From: Bradyrhizobium barranii subsp. apii | GTDB taxonomy: Bacteria > Pseudomonadota > Alphaproteobacteria > Rhizobiales > Xanthobacteraceae | DNA: 64,000 bases | Assembly (NCBI RefSeq): GCF_011516635.5 | Contig: NZ_CP096255.1 | Coordinates: 7,314,501 to 7,378,500, forward strand | Direction: 5' to 3' | Shown: one piece after another, positions 1 through 14,823 of the stretch | Numbering within the stretch: the stretch's first letter is position 1 | Layout of the letters: each line of letters begins with the position of its first letter | Program-made: the position numbers and the translations under genes | The notes under the pieces: generated by a model | What the model saw: the letters and a program-made list of their open reading frames with translations, nothing else | What the model was told of the DNA's origin: nothing | Database searches by the model: none

Positions 1-39
1 GCGAGGGGAACTTCGCACGCCATCGGTCATTGGAGATGC

Positions 40-552
40 ATGAGGATACTCGTCGCGATATTTCTGGCCTTCGTCAGCACCTCGGCGTTCGCCGACAATA
101 TCGGCGAGCGAACGGCCGGCGACCACGTGCCGACCGCAACCGATGTCATCACCGGCCTCTACACGTTCAGCCGTTTCCAGCAGGGCTTGCTGGAGAGCAC
201 CGACCTGAAAGGCAATGCGGAGGTGAAAAATCTCGCGGCCCTGCGCGCCGAGGAGGCAGGCAAGCGCGACAAGACCCTGAAGCAGATTCAGGACGCGATC
301 GGTGCCGAGCCGCACGCTGGCAAGACGACGTCAGTGAGCGCAAGCCTCGTCGAGCCCGAAAATGCGGATGGACCAACTTACGTCAGAAGCTTCTATGCCG
401 CGCAAATCCCCGAATACGAATCCGTCATCAGCCTGCTCGAGCGCTATCTGAAAGCGCCCGACAATCCTGCGCTCACCGCCTTCGCGCGCGAGCAATTGCC
501 GATGCTGCGTACGCAGGTGAAAGATGCGGAGCGCACCATGGCGGACAAATAG
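40..552 (+). CDS. Secreted DUF4142-like protein
   Basis: This 170-residue protein begins with a clear signal peptide (MRILVAIFLAFVSTSAFA, cut before DNIGE). The mature part is helical and charged. Its spacing of Phe, Glu and Lys residues resembles the DUF4142 family of predicted periplasmic or outer-membrane proteins of unknown function. The start has a GGAG ribosome site five bases upstream. The gene precedes the large kinase gene but is separated from it by about 370 bp, so co-transcription is not implied. The export call is solid; the family call is by resemblance only. Confidence 0.7.
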   Translation: MRILVAIFLAFVSTSAFADNIGERTAGDHVPTATDVITGLYTFSRFQQGLLESTDLKGNAEVKNLAALRAEEAGKRDKTLKQIQDAIGAEPHAGKTTSVSASLVEPENADGPTYVRSFYAAQIPEYESVISLLERYLKAPDNPALTAFAREQLPMLRTQVKDAERTMADK

Positions 553-918
553 CAGCCCTATTTGTCTTCCGGATGATGCTGCTGGCTCTCTGGCCGCTGG
601 TCGCGGTCCCCGTGGTCAGCGAATCAGCGCGTGACGTGGCGGAGCTTGCGGCAGGGTCGCCAGTCACAGCCCCGCGCCCGCTGGGCGCGCCAGCCCCCTC
701 GCCTAGGACGGCTCGGAGCTCTGGTGCAGTGGCCGGCCGGCTTTTTCCTGAACGGGATGGAACCATCGTCACTCCTCACCGTTATTTCGGCCGGGCTGAG
801 CACGGCAGGTTCCAATTCCAAGCGCCGCAACGTTGGCGCTTGATTCGAATTTGGCTGACGCTCTATTTTGACAACTGCGTCACGCCTTGGATTCGGCCGA
901 CGCCGCAGGGGAATCAGT
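553..918. other. Intergenic region before the poly-HAMP kinase
   Basis: This 366-bp gap holds open frames on both strands, but none has a convincing start, signal peptide or family motif. It probably contains the promoter of the kinase gene. I see no clear operator or terminator. Confidence 0.4.
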
Positions 919-7212
<6,294 letters not shown>

Positions 7213-7226
7213 GTTTGGATCCGCGA

Positions 7227-8717
7227 ATGGACCACGAAAAGGTCAACATCCTCCTCGTCGACGATCAGCCGGCCAAGCTGCTCGCCTACGAGGTGATCCT
7301 GAAGGAACTCGGCGAGAACCTCGTGATCGCATCATCGGGCCGCGAGGCGCTGGAGGTGCTGCTCAAGACCGAGATCGCGGTGATCCTGGTCGACGTCTGC
7401 ATGCCCGAGCTCGACGGATTCGAGCTGGCCGCGATGATCCGGGAGCATCCGCGCTTCCAGAAGACCGCGATGATCTTCATCTCCGCGATCCAGGTGAGCG
7501 ACATCGACCGGTTGCGCGGCTACGAGATGGGCGCGGTCGATTACGTGCCGGTGCCTGTGGTGCCGGAGGTGCTGCGCGCCAAGATCAAGGTGTTTGCCGA
7601 ACTCTACCGCAAGACGCGCGAGCTCGAACGGCTGAACCGGGAGCTCGAGGACCGCGTTCGCGCACGCACGTCCGAGCTGGAGAATTCCACCGCGAAGCTG
7701 CGCGAGAGCGAGGAGCGGCGCAGCATGGCGATCGCCGCCGGCAAGATGGGATCCTGGGACTGGGACTGGGTCAACGGCGACTGGATGTGGGACGAAGGCC
7801 AGTACCGCATCTTCGGCGTGACGCCGGAGACCTTCAATGTCACCTCGGCCAACATCCAGGCGCTGCTGTACCCTGATGACGTCGACCAGTTCAGCCAGGC
7901 GATTGCCGCGTTCAATACCGGCGCGCACGCCTATGAAGGCGAGTTTCGCGTAAGCCGGCCCGATGGCGAGGTGCGCTGGTGCGTCGGCACGGCGGCCGCG
8001 ACGGTGGACCAGGGCGGCCGCGTGGTGCGCGTGAGCGGCGTCACCGTGGACATCACCGAACGCAAACGCGCGGAAGAGAGACAAAACCTGCTCGCGCGCG
8101 AGGTGGATCATCGCGCCAAGAACGCGCTGGCGCTGGCGCAATCGATCGTGCGCCTCACCCGCGCCGACGAGGTCAAGGCTTACGTCAACGCCGTCGAGGG
8201 GCGCATCAACGCGCTGGCGCGTGTGCACACGATCCTGTCGCTGTCGAGCTGGCAGGGCGCCGAACTCTCGAGGCTGATCGACGAGGAGCTCGCGCCCTAC
8301 TCGCTCGGCGGCCAGATCAAGCTGGCCGGTCCGGAAGTTCAGCTGGCGCCGGCAACAGCGCAGACGCTGGCGCTGGCGTTGCATGAGCTCTTCACCAACT
8401 CGGCGAAATACGGCGCGCTCTCGACGCGGTCGGGGCGGCTCGCGATCGGCTGGCAGGTCGAGGACGACCACCTGACACTGACCTGGGACGAAACCGGCGG
8501 TCCGCTGGTGAGGACGCCGAAATCCCGTGGCTTCGGCACGCGGAGCCTGCTTGCCAGTGTGGAATCGCAACTCGGCGGACAGGCGGAATTCAACTGGCGT
8601 GCCGAAGGCCTGTTGTGCCGCCTTGAGGTGCCGCTGACGCGGAAGACCGTAGCGCCGTCGGCCGCGAGCAAGTTCGACGCGGCTCCGTCCGAACCCCTTC
8701 AGCGGGCTTCAGGCTAG
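7227..8717 (+). CDS. Receiver-PAS-HWE histidine kinase
   Basis: This 496-residue protein starts at ATG 7227, 14 bp after the poly-HAMP kinase, so the two are probably co-transcribed. Residues 1-120 form a receiver domain (ILLVDDQ start, phospho-acceptor Asp56 in LVDVCMPELDG). A coiled coil follows, then a PAS_3-type domain (about 170-280, with RWCVGTAAA and VTVDITERK). The C-terminal kinase is of the HWE class, with His295 in REVDHRAKN and an N-box near residue 385 (ALHELFTNSAKYGALS). HWE kinases often act in general-stress or light signalling. Here the N-terminal receiver suggests it takes phosphate from the upstream kinase, which is an inference. Longer in-frame starts overlap the upstream gene and have no ribosome site. 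Confidence 0.88.
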   Translation: MDHEKVNILLVDDQPAKLLAYEVILKELGENLVIASSGREALEVLLKTEIAVILVDVCMPELDGFELAAMIREHPRFQKTAMIFISAIQVSDIDRLRGYEMGAVDYVPVPVVPEVLRAKIKVFAELYRKTRELERLNRELEDRVRARTSELENSTAKLRESEERRSMAIAAGKMGSWDWDWVNGDWMWDEGQYRIFGVTPETFNVTSANIQALLYPDDVDQFSQAIAAFNTGAHAYEGEFRVSRPDGEVRWCVGTAAATVDQGGRVVRVSGVTVDITERKRAEERQNLLAREVDHRAKNALALAQSIVRLTRADEVKAYVNAVEGRINALARVHTILSLSSWQGAELSRLIDEELAPYSLGGQIKLAGPEVQLAPATAQTLALALHELFTNSAKYGALSTRSGRLAIGWQVEDDHLTLTWDETGGPLVRTPKSRGFGTRSLLASVESQLGGQAEFNWRAEGLLCRLEVPLTRKTVAPSAASKFDAAPSEPLQRASG

Positions 8718-8809
8718 AGCGTTTGCGAGCGAAGTGGGCCCCGGTTCGCGCGGAAAGAGAAGAATCTGAAGCTTCGGCCCTGATTCACTCAGAACCGATC
8801 ATGCTCTAG
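8714..8809. repeat. Dispersed rhizobial repeat bounded by CTAGAGC/GCTCTAG
   Basis: CTAGAGC at 8714-8720 and its complement GCTCTAG at 8803-8809 bracket a segment containing GCGAGCGAAGTGG and CCGGTTCGCG. These are the words of a short intergenic repeat I recognise from Bradyrhizobium genomes. The kinase stop codon lies inside its left end. Confidence 0.55.
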
Positions 8810-9057
8810 CGCGTCGCGGCGACCCTCATGCGCTGCATCGCCTGCGGTTCGTCAGCGACACGTCCTTCCAGCCAGGCTTCCGTTTGCGAAAGCTCGCGTA
8901 GCGCCCGCGCGTAACGGCGGGCTGCGCTCCGCTCGGCGCCGCGCGGCAGCCTGCGCGCCTTGCGCAGCATGTCCGCAGCCGCATTGCGATAGGCCAGCGA
9001 GCGATAGAGAAAGACGACCTTACCCATATCGAAGGTTCCCGTGTTGATGGCATTCAT
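8806..9057 (-). CDS. Small basic hypothetical protein
   Basis: An 83-residue product starting MNAINTGTFDMGKVVFLYRS, rich in Arg and Ala, with a helical AARRYARALRELSQTEAWLEG tail. Longer frames start at 9153, but the internal ATG is the likelier start because the extra residues look non-coding. No known domain was recognised. Codon use agrees with the surrounding genes. Confidence 0.55.
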   Translation of the reverse strand: MNAINTGTFDMGKVVFLYRSLAYRNAAADMLRKARRLPRGAERSAARRYARALRELSQTEAWLEGRVADEPQAMQRMRVAATR

Positions 9058-9167
9058 CCTCGCAAGACCGCCATGAACGTCGGATGAAGCGGGGAATGAC
9101 AAAATCGTCATGACAATGGAACCCGCAATCGTCGCATGCGTTTTATGCCACACCGCGAGGCGGTTCC

Positions 9168-9425
9168 ATGCGCGGGAAAAAGTCGCCGAGCCTCATCTCT
9201 CCGACCGGCGTCATCAAGCTGATGACGCATGCGATGATGGGCGCAGCCCTCGGCCTTGTCTTCGGTCTCGCCCTCGTCCTGTTCAATCCGGCCGTCGCAA
9301 ATCTGCTGAGCCACAGCGGACATTCGGGCGCCATGGTCTTCATCATCACACTGGTGACGACGTTCGCGATCGGCGCGACGCTCACGGGCCTCGTGTTCAT
9401 CCTCGCCGAGGACAAGGAATTTTGA
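9168..9425 (+). CDS. Small two-span membrane protein
   Basis: This 85-residue protein has two hydrophobic segments, about residues 22-44 (MMGAALGLVFGLALVLF) and 56-79 (FIITLVTTFAIGATLTGLVF), with a short Ser/His loop between them. It ends in an acidic tail. No family was recognised with certainty. The gene stands alone, with small genes on both sides. Confidence 0.7.
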   Translation: MRGKKSPSLISPTGVIKLMTHAMMGAALGLVFGLALVLFNPAVANLLSHSGHSGAMVFIITLVTTFAIGATLTGLVFILAEDKEF

Positions 9426-9521
9426 AGCGCTCGTGACGCGCAGCGGGCGCTTTCGTCCGGAACTCCTGCGGCAAACGGCGGTTGGCTGCCTGCGTCAATT
9501 CAACTCAGGGAGTTCCCGCGC

Positions 9522-9767
9522 ATGAAAACCACCAAGCTCGCTCTTACCGTGATGTTGGCAACTGGCCTCGCCGCCGCTCCATTCGCCGTGCAGGCCAAGT
9601 CGCATAAGGCCAAGCATGGATCCGCGATGTCCTCGTCGCAGACCACGGGCGCCAACACCAAGTCCTCCAAGGGCGCTGATCCCTCCGGTCAAGGTGGTTC
9701 TGGCCCCGGCTCCGACCAAGGCGGCACCATGACGAACAACAAGGGCGGCATGAGCAACACCAAGTGA
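9522..9767 (+). CDS. Small secreted Ser/Gly-rich protein
   Basis: An 81-residue product with a signal peptide (MKTTKLALTVMLATGLAAAPFAVQA). The rest is low-complexity Ser, Lys, Gly, Asn and Thr sequence with no predicted fold. The start is preceded by CAGGGAG. A strong terminator follows 18 bp after the stop, which supports a monocistronic, well-expressed gene. Function is unknown. Confidence 0.7.
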   Translation: MKTTKLALTVMLATGLAAAPFAVQAKSHKAKHGSAMSSSQTTGANTKSSKGADPSGQGGSGPGSDQGGTMTNNKGGMSNTK

Positions 9768-9785
9768 GCTCCGGCGCCGACAATC

Positions 9786-9813
9786 AAAGGCCTCGCGGTG
9801 ACGCGGGGCCTTT
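9786..9813 (+). terminator. Rho-independent type hairpin
   Basis: AAAGGCC-TCGCG and CGCGG-GGCCTTT pair around a GTGA loop, and the right arm ends in T residues. It directly follows the small secreted protein gene. Confidence 0.7.
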
Positions 9814-9866
9814 CGCTTTGAGCTGGAGCCTGGAGCTGGATTGGGAATCCTTCCAGCATCAGATCG

Positions 9867-10052
9867 CTAAAGCGGCCGTCCCGCAGCATTCGCCTTCACG
9901 AGATGCTCGAGCTGTGCACGTTTGCGTGCGATCAGGAGCTGGGCTGCGGCATCGTCGAGACCCTCGCGCTGCAATTGCCGGATGGCGGAGCCGAGTTCGA
10001 GAATTTCGGCGCGCAGTTTTAGAATCCGGTACGTGTCCGGGTCTTCCACCAC
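9867..10052 (-). CDS. Small helical hypothetical protein
   Basis: A 61-residue product beginning MVEDPDTYRILKLRAEILEL, predicted to be helical with many Leu, Arg and Gln residues. It lies 18 bp downstream of another small helical gene on the same strand, so the two may form an operon. No domain was recognised. Confidence 0.5.
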   Translation of the reverse strand: MVEDPDTYRILKLRAEILELGSAIRQLQREGLDDAAAQLLIARKRAQLEHLVKANAAGRPL

Positions 10053-10070
10053 CGCAGGCTCCCAAAATTC

Positions 10071-10346
10071 TCAGCGGCGCGCGATCACGCGCAGCGGACT
10101 ACCGGATGTCGTTGCAGGACGAAGGCGTACCCGCTCGCGGACGTCAGGCAGGACATCGCCGCCACCGGCCGCCTTCCATTCGCCGATCAGCAGGTTGATT
10201 TTCCGGCGCAGATCCATCTGCGCCAGGGCCTTTTCTGTGCAGTCGCGGTCGCGATCGACGAGGTCGCGCACAGACACCTCGATGTCGGCCATCTCGAGCC
10301 TCAAGGCGCTGATTTTGCGTCGAATTTCATTAATTCTGTTGTCCAT
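10071..10346 (-). CDS. Small helical hypothetical protein
   Basis: A 91-residue product starting MDNRINEIRRKISALRLEMA, with heptad-like Leu/Ile spacing that suggests a coiled coil over residues 1-60 and a basic C-terminus. It diverges from the DUF3072-like gene at 10408. The AT-rich 60-bp gap between them probably holds both promoters. Confidence 0.6.
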   Translation of the reverse strand: MDNRINEIRRKISALRLEMADIEVSVRDLVDRDRDCTEKALAQMDLRRKINLLIGEWKAAGGGDVLPDVRERVRLRPATTSGSPLRVIARR

Positions 10347-10407
10347 GGCTTGTTAGAACAAAATAAGAACATATAGTCAAGTGACGATTTGAGAACGGAG
10401 AGGCCAG

Positions 10408-10602
10408 ATGCAGGTTCAGGGCAAATACGACGCCAGGGTTTTCCTCACGGAGCAGATGACGAGAGCGCAGGGGCTGAGGCTGAAGCGTCTGAGCGAGGAG
10501 GCCTATCAGCCCACCCAATACGATCGAGCTCTGTCCTCGACTGAGGCTGCGCGCCGCATTCGAGCGCTGGAAGACGAGATCGAGTTGGCGAACTCCTTCT
10601 GA
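10408..10602 (+). CDS. DUF3072-like small protein
   Basis: A 64-residue protein with the DUF3072 layout: MTRAQGLRLKRLSEEA, then a spacer and ALSSTEAARRIRALEDEIE. In this family the C-terminal segment resembles a small helical DNA-associated module, but function is unknown. A GAGAGGCC ribosome site lies just upstream. Confidence 0.65.
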   Translation: MQVQGKYDARVFLTEQMTRAQGLRLKRLSEEAYQPTQYDRALSSTEAARRIRALEDEIELANSF

Positions 10603-10674
10603 GGAGCGCGGCCAGCGCATTTGGAACGTAGGGTCAGTGATGCGGTTCTTTCCCGTGGCCAAGGGAGAGAGTCG

Positions 10675-10974
10675 ATGGCACGCAAGGCAAAGAAGCGCCG
10701 CTACTCACGCAGCGCCGGCGGTGATGTCGAGCGCGAGATGCGCCGCTATAAGAAGGGCACCGCGAAAAGCGGCCCCGGCGGTCGTGGCGGACGCGTGAAG
10801 AGTCGCAAGCAGGCGATCGCAATCGGCCTGTCGGAAGCGCGCGCGAAGGGCAAGAAGGTCCCGAAGAAGGCGTCGAAGCGGAAAACGTCCAAGAAGAAGA
10901 CAGCCAAGAAGACGGCCAGGAAGACGACCAAGACAACGAAGAAGACCGCGAAGCGCAAGTCCAGCAAGCGGTAA
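10675..10974 (+). CDS. Lys/Ala-rich DUF6496-like basic protein
   Basis: This 99-residue protein opens MARKAKKRRYSRSAGGDVER and includes SRKQAIAIGLSEARAKGKK, the usual core of DUF6496-type proteins. It ends in a histone H1-like tail of KKTAKK repeats. Such tails bind nucleic acid non-specifically, so a nucleoid role is a reasonable inference. The ATG at 10675 has AGGGAGAG upstream and is preferred over an earlier in-frame start. Confidence 0.75.
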   Translation: MARKAKKRRYSRSAGGDVEREMRRYKKGTAKSGPGGRGGRVKSRKQAIAIGLSEARAKGKKVPKKASKRKTSKKKTAKKTARKTTKTTKKTAKRKSSKR

Positions 10975-10986
10975 CGCCGATCCGGG

Positions 10987-11349
10987 TCAGATCATGCTGC
11001 CCGGCATGAAGCAGCGGATCGAAATCCCGAACGCAGTCTTCACCGGCCACACCATGGTGTGGCCAGCCCGGTTTGGCTCGGTGATGACGGCCTCATCAGG
11101 CACGTCCACCCACTGCCCGTCGAGCCGCACGCGATAGTGCCCATCGTGCGATTCCCAATCGGGGTCGGATACAGCAAAGCCATCTGCATCCGAGCAGCAG
11201 GGCCCGAGATGGCTGCGCAAGCTGTCGAACCAGGGTTTCAGGGGCGAGTTGGCGTAGCGGCCATCGTCGCGCCCCAGGGCGCTTCCGGTCGTCAGGACAA
11301 GCGGCGCCACAAGCAGCGCACACCTCAGCGAGAGCTTCAATCGATCCAT
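10987..11349 (-). CDS. Secreted hypothetical protein
   Basis: A 120-residue product with a signal peptide ending near TTGSALG. The mature part has a Cys pair (GPCCSDADG) and the pattern DGHYRVRLDGQWVDVPDEAV, suggesting a small disulfide-stabilised beta fold. A longer frame from 11457 lacks a signal sequence at its start, so the internal ATG is chosen. It resembles small rhizobial periplasmic proteins of unknown role. Confidence 0.65.
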   Translation of the reverse strand: MDRLKLSLRCALLVAPLVLTTGSALGRDDGRYANSPLKPWFDSLRSHLGPCCSDADGFAVSDPDWESHDGHYRVRLDGQWVDVPDEAVITEPNRAGHTMVWPVKTAFGISIRCFMPGSMI

Positions 11350-11569
11350 GTCGGCACCGATCAAATGCGAACCACCGGTTCCACAAGAAGGCCGGGCGTT
11401 CGAAGTTCCACTCCTGCAATTCGCCTGGGCGTCTTCATTGACGCCAAAGCCCAACACGTGATTCCGAACTGTGACGAGCGAACACGGCTTTTTCGGACGA
11501 ACCCGTCATCAACGCTGCCGTTAACGAGAATGTTATCGGCACCTGTGGGAATCTTCCAGACGCGCACGA

Positions 11570-11595
11570 AAAAGGCGGCCCGCAGGCCGCCTTTT
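11570..11595 (-). terminator. Terminator of the HtrA-type protease gene
   Basis: AAAAGGCGGCC and GGCCGCCTTTT form an 11-bp stem with a short loop. On the minus strand it ends in a T run, 25 bp beyond the protease stop codon. Confidence 0.75.
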
Positions 11596-11620
11596 GAGTC
11601 TACCGCCGGAAGCGCGAGGC

Positions 11621-13156
11621 TTAGGCCAGCGGCACCGCGACGAACCGCGTCGCTTCCTGGCTCTTCACCTGCAACAGCACGCTGTTCTTGCCGGATGATT
11701 TGGCCTGTGCCAGCTCGGAGCGGACGTCACCGACATTGGCAACGGCCTTGCCACCGACATTGAGAATGACGTCGCCGGTCTGGATGCCGCGCTGCGCGGC
11801 GGGTCCCTGCGGATCGACCTCGGTCACGACCACGCCCTTTTGGCCCGCGCCCTGGACGTCGCCTGCCGGCGCCAGGCTGAGACCGAGGCGCGGCGTGCCG
11901 GTGTTCGGCTGCGCCTTGCCCTCGCCGGCCTTGGCCTGCCGCTCGTTCGGCAACTCGCCGAGGGCGAGTGTCACCGTCTTGCTCGCGCCTTTGTGGAAGA
12001 CGTCGAGCTTCACGGACGTGCCCGGCGCCAGGGTGGCAATGGTGCGGGCGAGATCGCGGGAGTCCTTGATCGCGGTACCGTTGACGGCGGTGATGACGTC
12101 GCCCGCCTCGATGCCGGCCTTCGCCGCGGGGCTGCCGTCCTGCGGATTGTCCACGATCGCGCCGCGCGCCTCCTTGAGGCCGAGGCTGTCGGCGATCTCG
12201 GCGCTCACCGGCTGCACCTGCACGCCGAGCCAGCCGCGGGTGACCGAGCCCTTGTCCTTCAACTGCGCGACGACCAGCTTCGCGGTCGAAGCCGGAATGT
12301 CGAAGCCGATACCGACCGAACCGCCGGAGGGCGAGAAGATCGCGGTGTTCACGCCGATCACATTGCCGTTCATGTCGAAGGCCGGACCGCCGGAATTGCC
12401 CTTGTTGATCGGCGCGTCGATCTGGATGAAGTCGTCATAGGGACCGTTGCCGATGTCGCGACCGTTGGCCGAGACGATGCCGGCGGTCACGGTGCCGCCG
12501 AGGCCGAAGGGATTGCCGACCGCGACCACCCAGTCACCGATCCGCGGCTTCTGGTCGGAGAATTTAACGAACGGGAAGTCCCTCTTGCCATCGACCTTGA
12601 TCAGCGCGAGATCGGTCTTCGGATCGGTGCCGACCACCTTCGCGGTGTAGCTCGTGCCGTCATCCATGGTCACCTGCACCGACTCGGCGTGATCGACGAC
12701 GTGGTTGTTGGTCACGGCATAGCCGTCAGCGGAGATGAAGAAGCCGGAACCCTCGCCCGTGATCATCTGGTGGCGCTGGCGTGGCATGCCGTTCATGCCA
12801 CCCGGACCGCGGAAGCCGAACTGCCGCGAAAACTGGTCGAACGGCGAATCCTCGTCCGAATCCATCCGGTTCTGTTGCAGCATCGCGCTCTTGTCATTGT
12901 CCTGGTCGATCTTGACCCGCACCGAGATGACGGCGGGTTTGACCTTGCTGACGAGATCGCCGAAGCCCGGCGGCGTCGCGGCGGCTTCCGCCGCCTGGGC
13001 CGGCCCGATGAAGGAATTCAGACCGAACTGCGAAGAGGCGGGAGAGGCAGCGAGCACGGCCACGCCAAGCGCGGCCACGGTGCCCAGCAGCGCAAGCCGG
13101 CGCGGCTTCAAGATCTTGCGGGACGTGGTGGTGTCGGAATTGACGTGATCGTTCAT
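11621..13156 (-). CDS. Do/HtrA-family periplasmic serine protease
   Basis: This 511-residue protein has an N-terminal membrane or signal segment (LALLGTVAALGVAVLAASPA). The trypsin-like domain carries the triad His152 (TNNHVVDH), Asp182 (PKTDLALIKV) and Ser255 (NKGNSGGPAF), with the spacing seen in DegP. Two PDZ domains follow (about residues 300-390 and 420-505). The family degrades or refolds damaged envelope proteins. The start is uncertain: an ATG at 13210 would add 18 residues. The gene is monocistronic with its own terminator. Confidence 0.92.
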   Translation of the reverse strand: MNDHVNSDTTTSRKILKPRRLALLGTVAALGVAVLAASPASSQFGLNSFIGPAQAAEAAATPPGFGDLVSKVKPAVISVRVKIDQDNDKSAMLQQNRMDSDEDSPFDQFSRQFGFRGPGGMNGMPRQRHQMITGEGSGFFISADGYAVTNNHVVDHAESVQVTMDDGTSYTAKVVGTDPKTDLALIKVDGKRDFPFVKFSDQKPRIGDWVVAVGNPFGLGGTVTAGIVSANGRDIGNGPYDDFIQIDAPINKGNSGGPAFDMNGNVIGVNTAIFSPSGGSVGIGFDIPASTAKLVVAQLKDKGSVTRGWLGVQVQPVSAEIADSLGLKEARGAIVDNPQDGSPAAKAGIEAGDVITAVNGTAIKDSRDLARTIATLAPGTSVKLDVFHKGASKTVTLALGELPNERQAKAGEGKAQPNTGTPRLGLSLAPAGDVQGAGQKGVVVTEVDPQGPAAQRGIQTGDVILNVGGKAVANVGDVRSELAQAKSSGKNSVLLQVKSQEATRFVAVPLA

Positions 13157-13350
13157 GTCGGAATGTCCATGTTGGGTAAGTCGCCTTGCAACCAACATGG
13201 ACATCGTCACCTTACGGCGTCCCGTCCGTCCGATTAAATCTTGGCAAAGGTACCGCGAAAATCAGGGCTGCACATTTGATGCGGCTCAACGCAGGCCCCG
13301 TGCGCCGTGATAGACTGCGGCCACTGGATGATGTCCACCGGAGGCGCGCC

Positions 13351-14187
13351 ATGTACAAAGACATTCTCGTCCACATCCCGACCGAGCGCCCGATGAGCGC
13401 GGTGATCGACGGCTCGATCTCGCTCGCGGCGAGACTCAACGCACACGTCGACGCGGTCGCCGTCGGGTACGTCGCGAGCAGCACTGCCTATGTCCTGGAT
13501 GGCGGTGCCGCCGTAGCGGCGGTGTTCGAAATGGAGCGCGAGCGCGCGGTGGAGCGTGCCGAGGCCGCGTTGGCGATATTTCGGAGCGAAGCCACGAACG
13601 CCGGCATCTCCTGCACCTGCCACCCGCTCGGCGCAATCCCGGCGGACGCAGCCGGCTCGCTCGGCGAGATGGCGCGGCTCCACGATCTCAGCATCGTGCT
13701 GCAGCCCGATCCGAAGCAAGGCTTATTCGACAATGATATGCCCGGCGAGATCCTGTTCCAGGCGGGCGGACCGGTGCTGTTCCTGCCCTACACCTTTCGT
13801 GGGTCATTCAGGGCGGACCGGATCGGCATCTGCTGGGATGGCAGCCGCCTCGCCGCCCGCGCGATGCGCGACGCCGCTCCCTTCCTGGCCCGCGCCGAGG
13901 AGATCGTGATCATCACGATCAACGAAGCCGACGCGGTTCCCGACGAAGTCTCGGCAAGCCATCTGGCAAGACACCTCGGCCGGCGCGGGTTGTCGACCCG
14001 CACGGTCAGCCTGTCGGCGGCGCGCGCCGACATCCAGCCGACTATCCTGTCGCTGGCCGCCGACGAGAGCCTCGATCTCCTGGTCATGGGCGGCTACGGC
14101 CACTCAAGGCTACAGGAACGCTTCCTCGGCGGCGTCACCCGCGCCATGCTGGAAGCCATGACGGTCCCGACGCTGATGTCGCATTGA
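13351..14187 (+). CDS. Universal stress protein with two Usp domains
   Basis: A 278-residue protein starting at ATG 13351 with GGAGGCGC upstream. It begins MYKDILVHI and has two UspA-like halves. The second ends with MGGYGHSRLQERFLGGVTR, close to the ATP-binding G-2X-G-9X-G(S/T) motif but with Gly where Ser or Thr is usual. Tandem Usp proteins respond to starvation and low oxygen in many proteobacteria. No FixK-type box lies upstream. Confidence 0.85.
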   Translation: MYKDILVHIPTERPMSAVIDGSISLAARLNAHVDAVAVGYVASSTAYVLDGGAAVAAVFEMERERAVERAEAALAIFRSEATNAGISCTCHPLGAIPADAAGSLGEMARLHDLSIVLQPDPKQGLFDNDMPGEILFQAGGPVLFLPYTFRGSFRADRIGICWDGSRLAARAMRDAAPFLARAEEIVIITINEADAVPDEVSASHLARHLGRRGLSTRTVSLSAARADIQPTILSLAADESLDLLVMGGYGHSRLQERFLGGVTRAMLEAMTVPTLMSH

Positions 14188-14218
14188 TCGAGAGATGATC
14201 CGCAACGGACCGACGCGC

Positions 14219-14431
14219 TCACGCCGCGGCGGGGGTCTCAAATGGCGCGGTGGCGATGGCGTCGTCCTCGGGCTGCGCATTGCACGCATCGAAATGCGCC
14301 TTCAGCGCAATCTCGGCGAGATATTCGAAATGTTCGGCTTGGCCAAGGAGTTGCCAGTTCTGGAGCGGCCGATAGGCCGCCTGCTGACGACAGAGAGACG
14401 CCAAGGCCCGGTAGCGACGTACGTTCTCCAT
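14219..14431 (-). CDS. Small ENVRRYR-family hypothetical protein
   Basis: A 70-residue product starting MENVRRYRALASLCRQQAAY, with a strong AGGGAGG ribosome site six bases before the ATG. It is clearly related to the product at 27525-27725: both share ENVRRYR, a Y/F-RP-x-Q-x-W core and a helical Glu/Ala tail. No named family or function was recognised. The longer GTG start at 14452 is less likely. Confidence 0.65.
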   Translation of the reverse strand: MENVRRYRALASLCRQQAAYRPLQNWQLLGQAEHFEYLAEIALKAHFDACNAQPEDDAIATAPFETPAAA

Positions 14432-14823
14432 GAGACCCTCCCTCGCATTCACTGAGCTTATTGCCCTGATTTACGTCAGGCCGATGGCGGTTATGCAAAA
14501 CATTTACTGCATGCGAAGCGCCCCGCGCAAGCTGGGTTAACGTCTGGGAAACGCGCAGGCCCCCATTGGTTCCTATCGGAGGACTCCACGTGGAACTCAT
14601 TGGCCAGGCGTAGTGCTGGCGCGCGACGGAGATGCCGATCAGATCAAGATACCGTTCGATCGATTCTGGCCACCCGATGAGATTGCCTTGCATTTCTGCG
14701 CAGAACTCTCGCGCGCGGAAGGCCCGCTGCGCCGTGCAGCGTGCCCTGTAGAACCCCGGACGGAATGGCACGCCATAGCACAACCAGCGCGACGCCGGCT
14801 CTGCCACGCCTGTATGCCGTATT
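14432..14823. other. Intergenic region downstream of the cbb operon
   Basis: About 390 bp separate the cbb operon end from the small ENVRRYR-family gene. Open frames exist on both strands, but none has a recognisable product. I see no strong hairpin terminator after cbbE. Confidence 0.35.

Noticed and set aside
14466..14479. CTGATTTACGTCAG as a FixK-type box before the 14219-14431 gene
   Set aside because: Three mismatches to the consensus, and the implied transcription start would fall inside or at the start codon.
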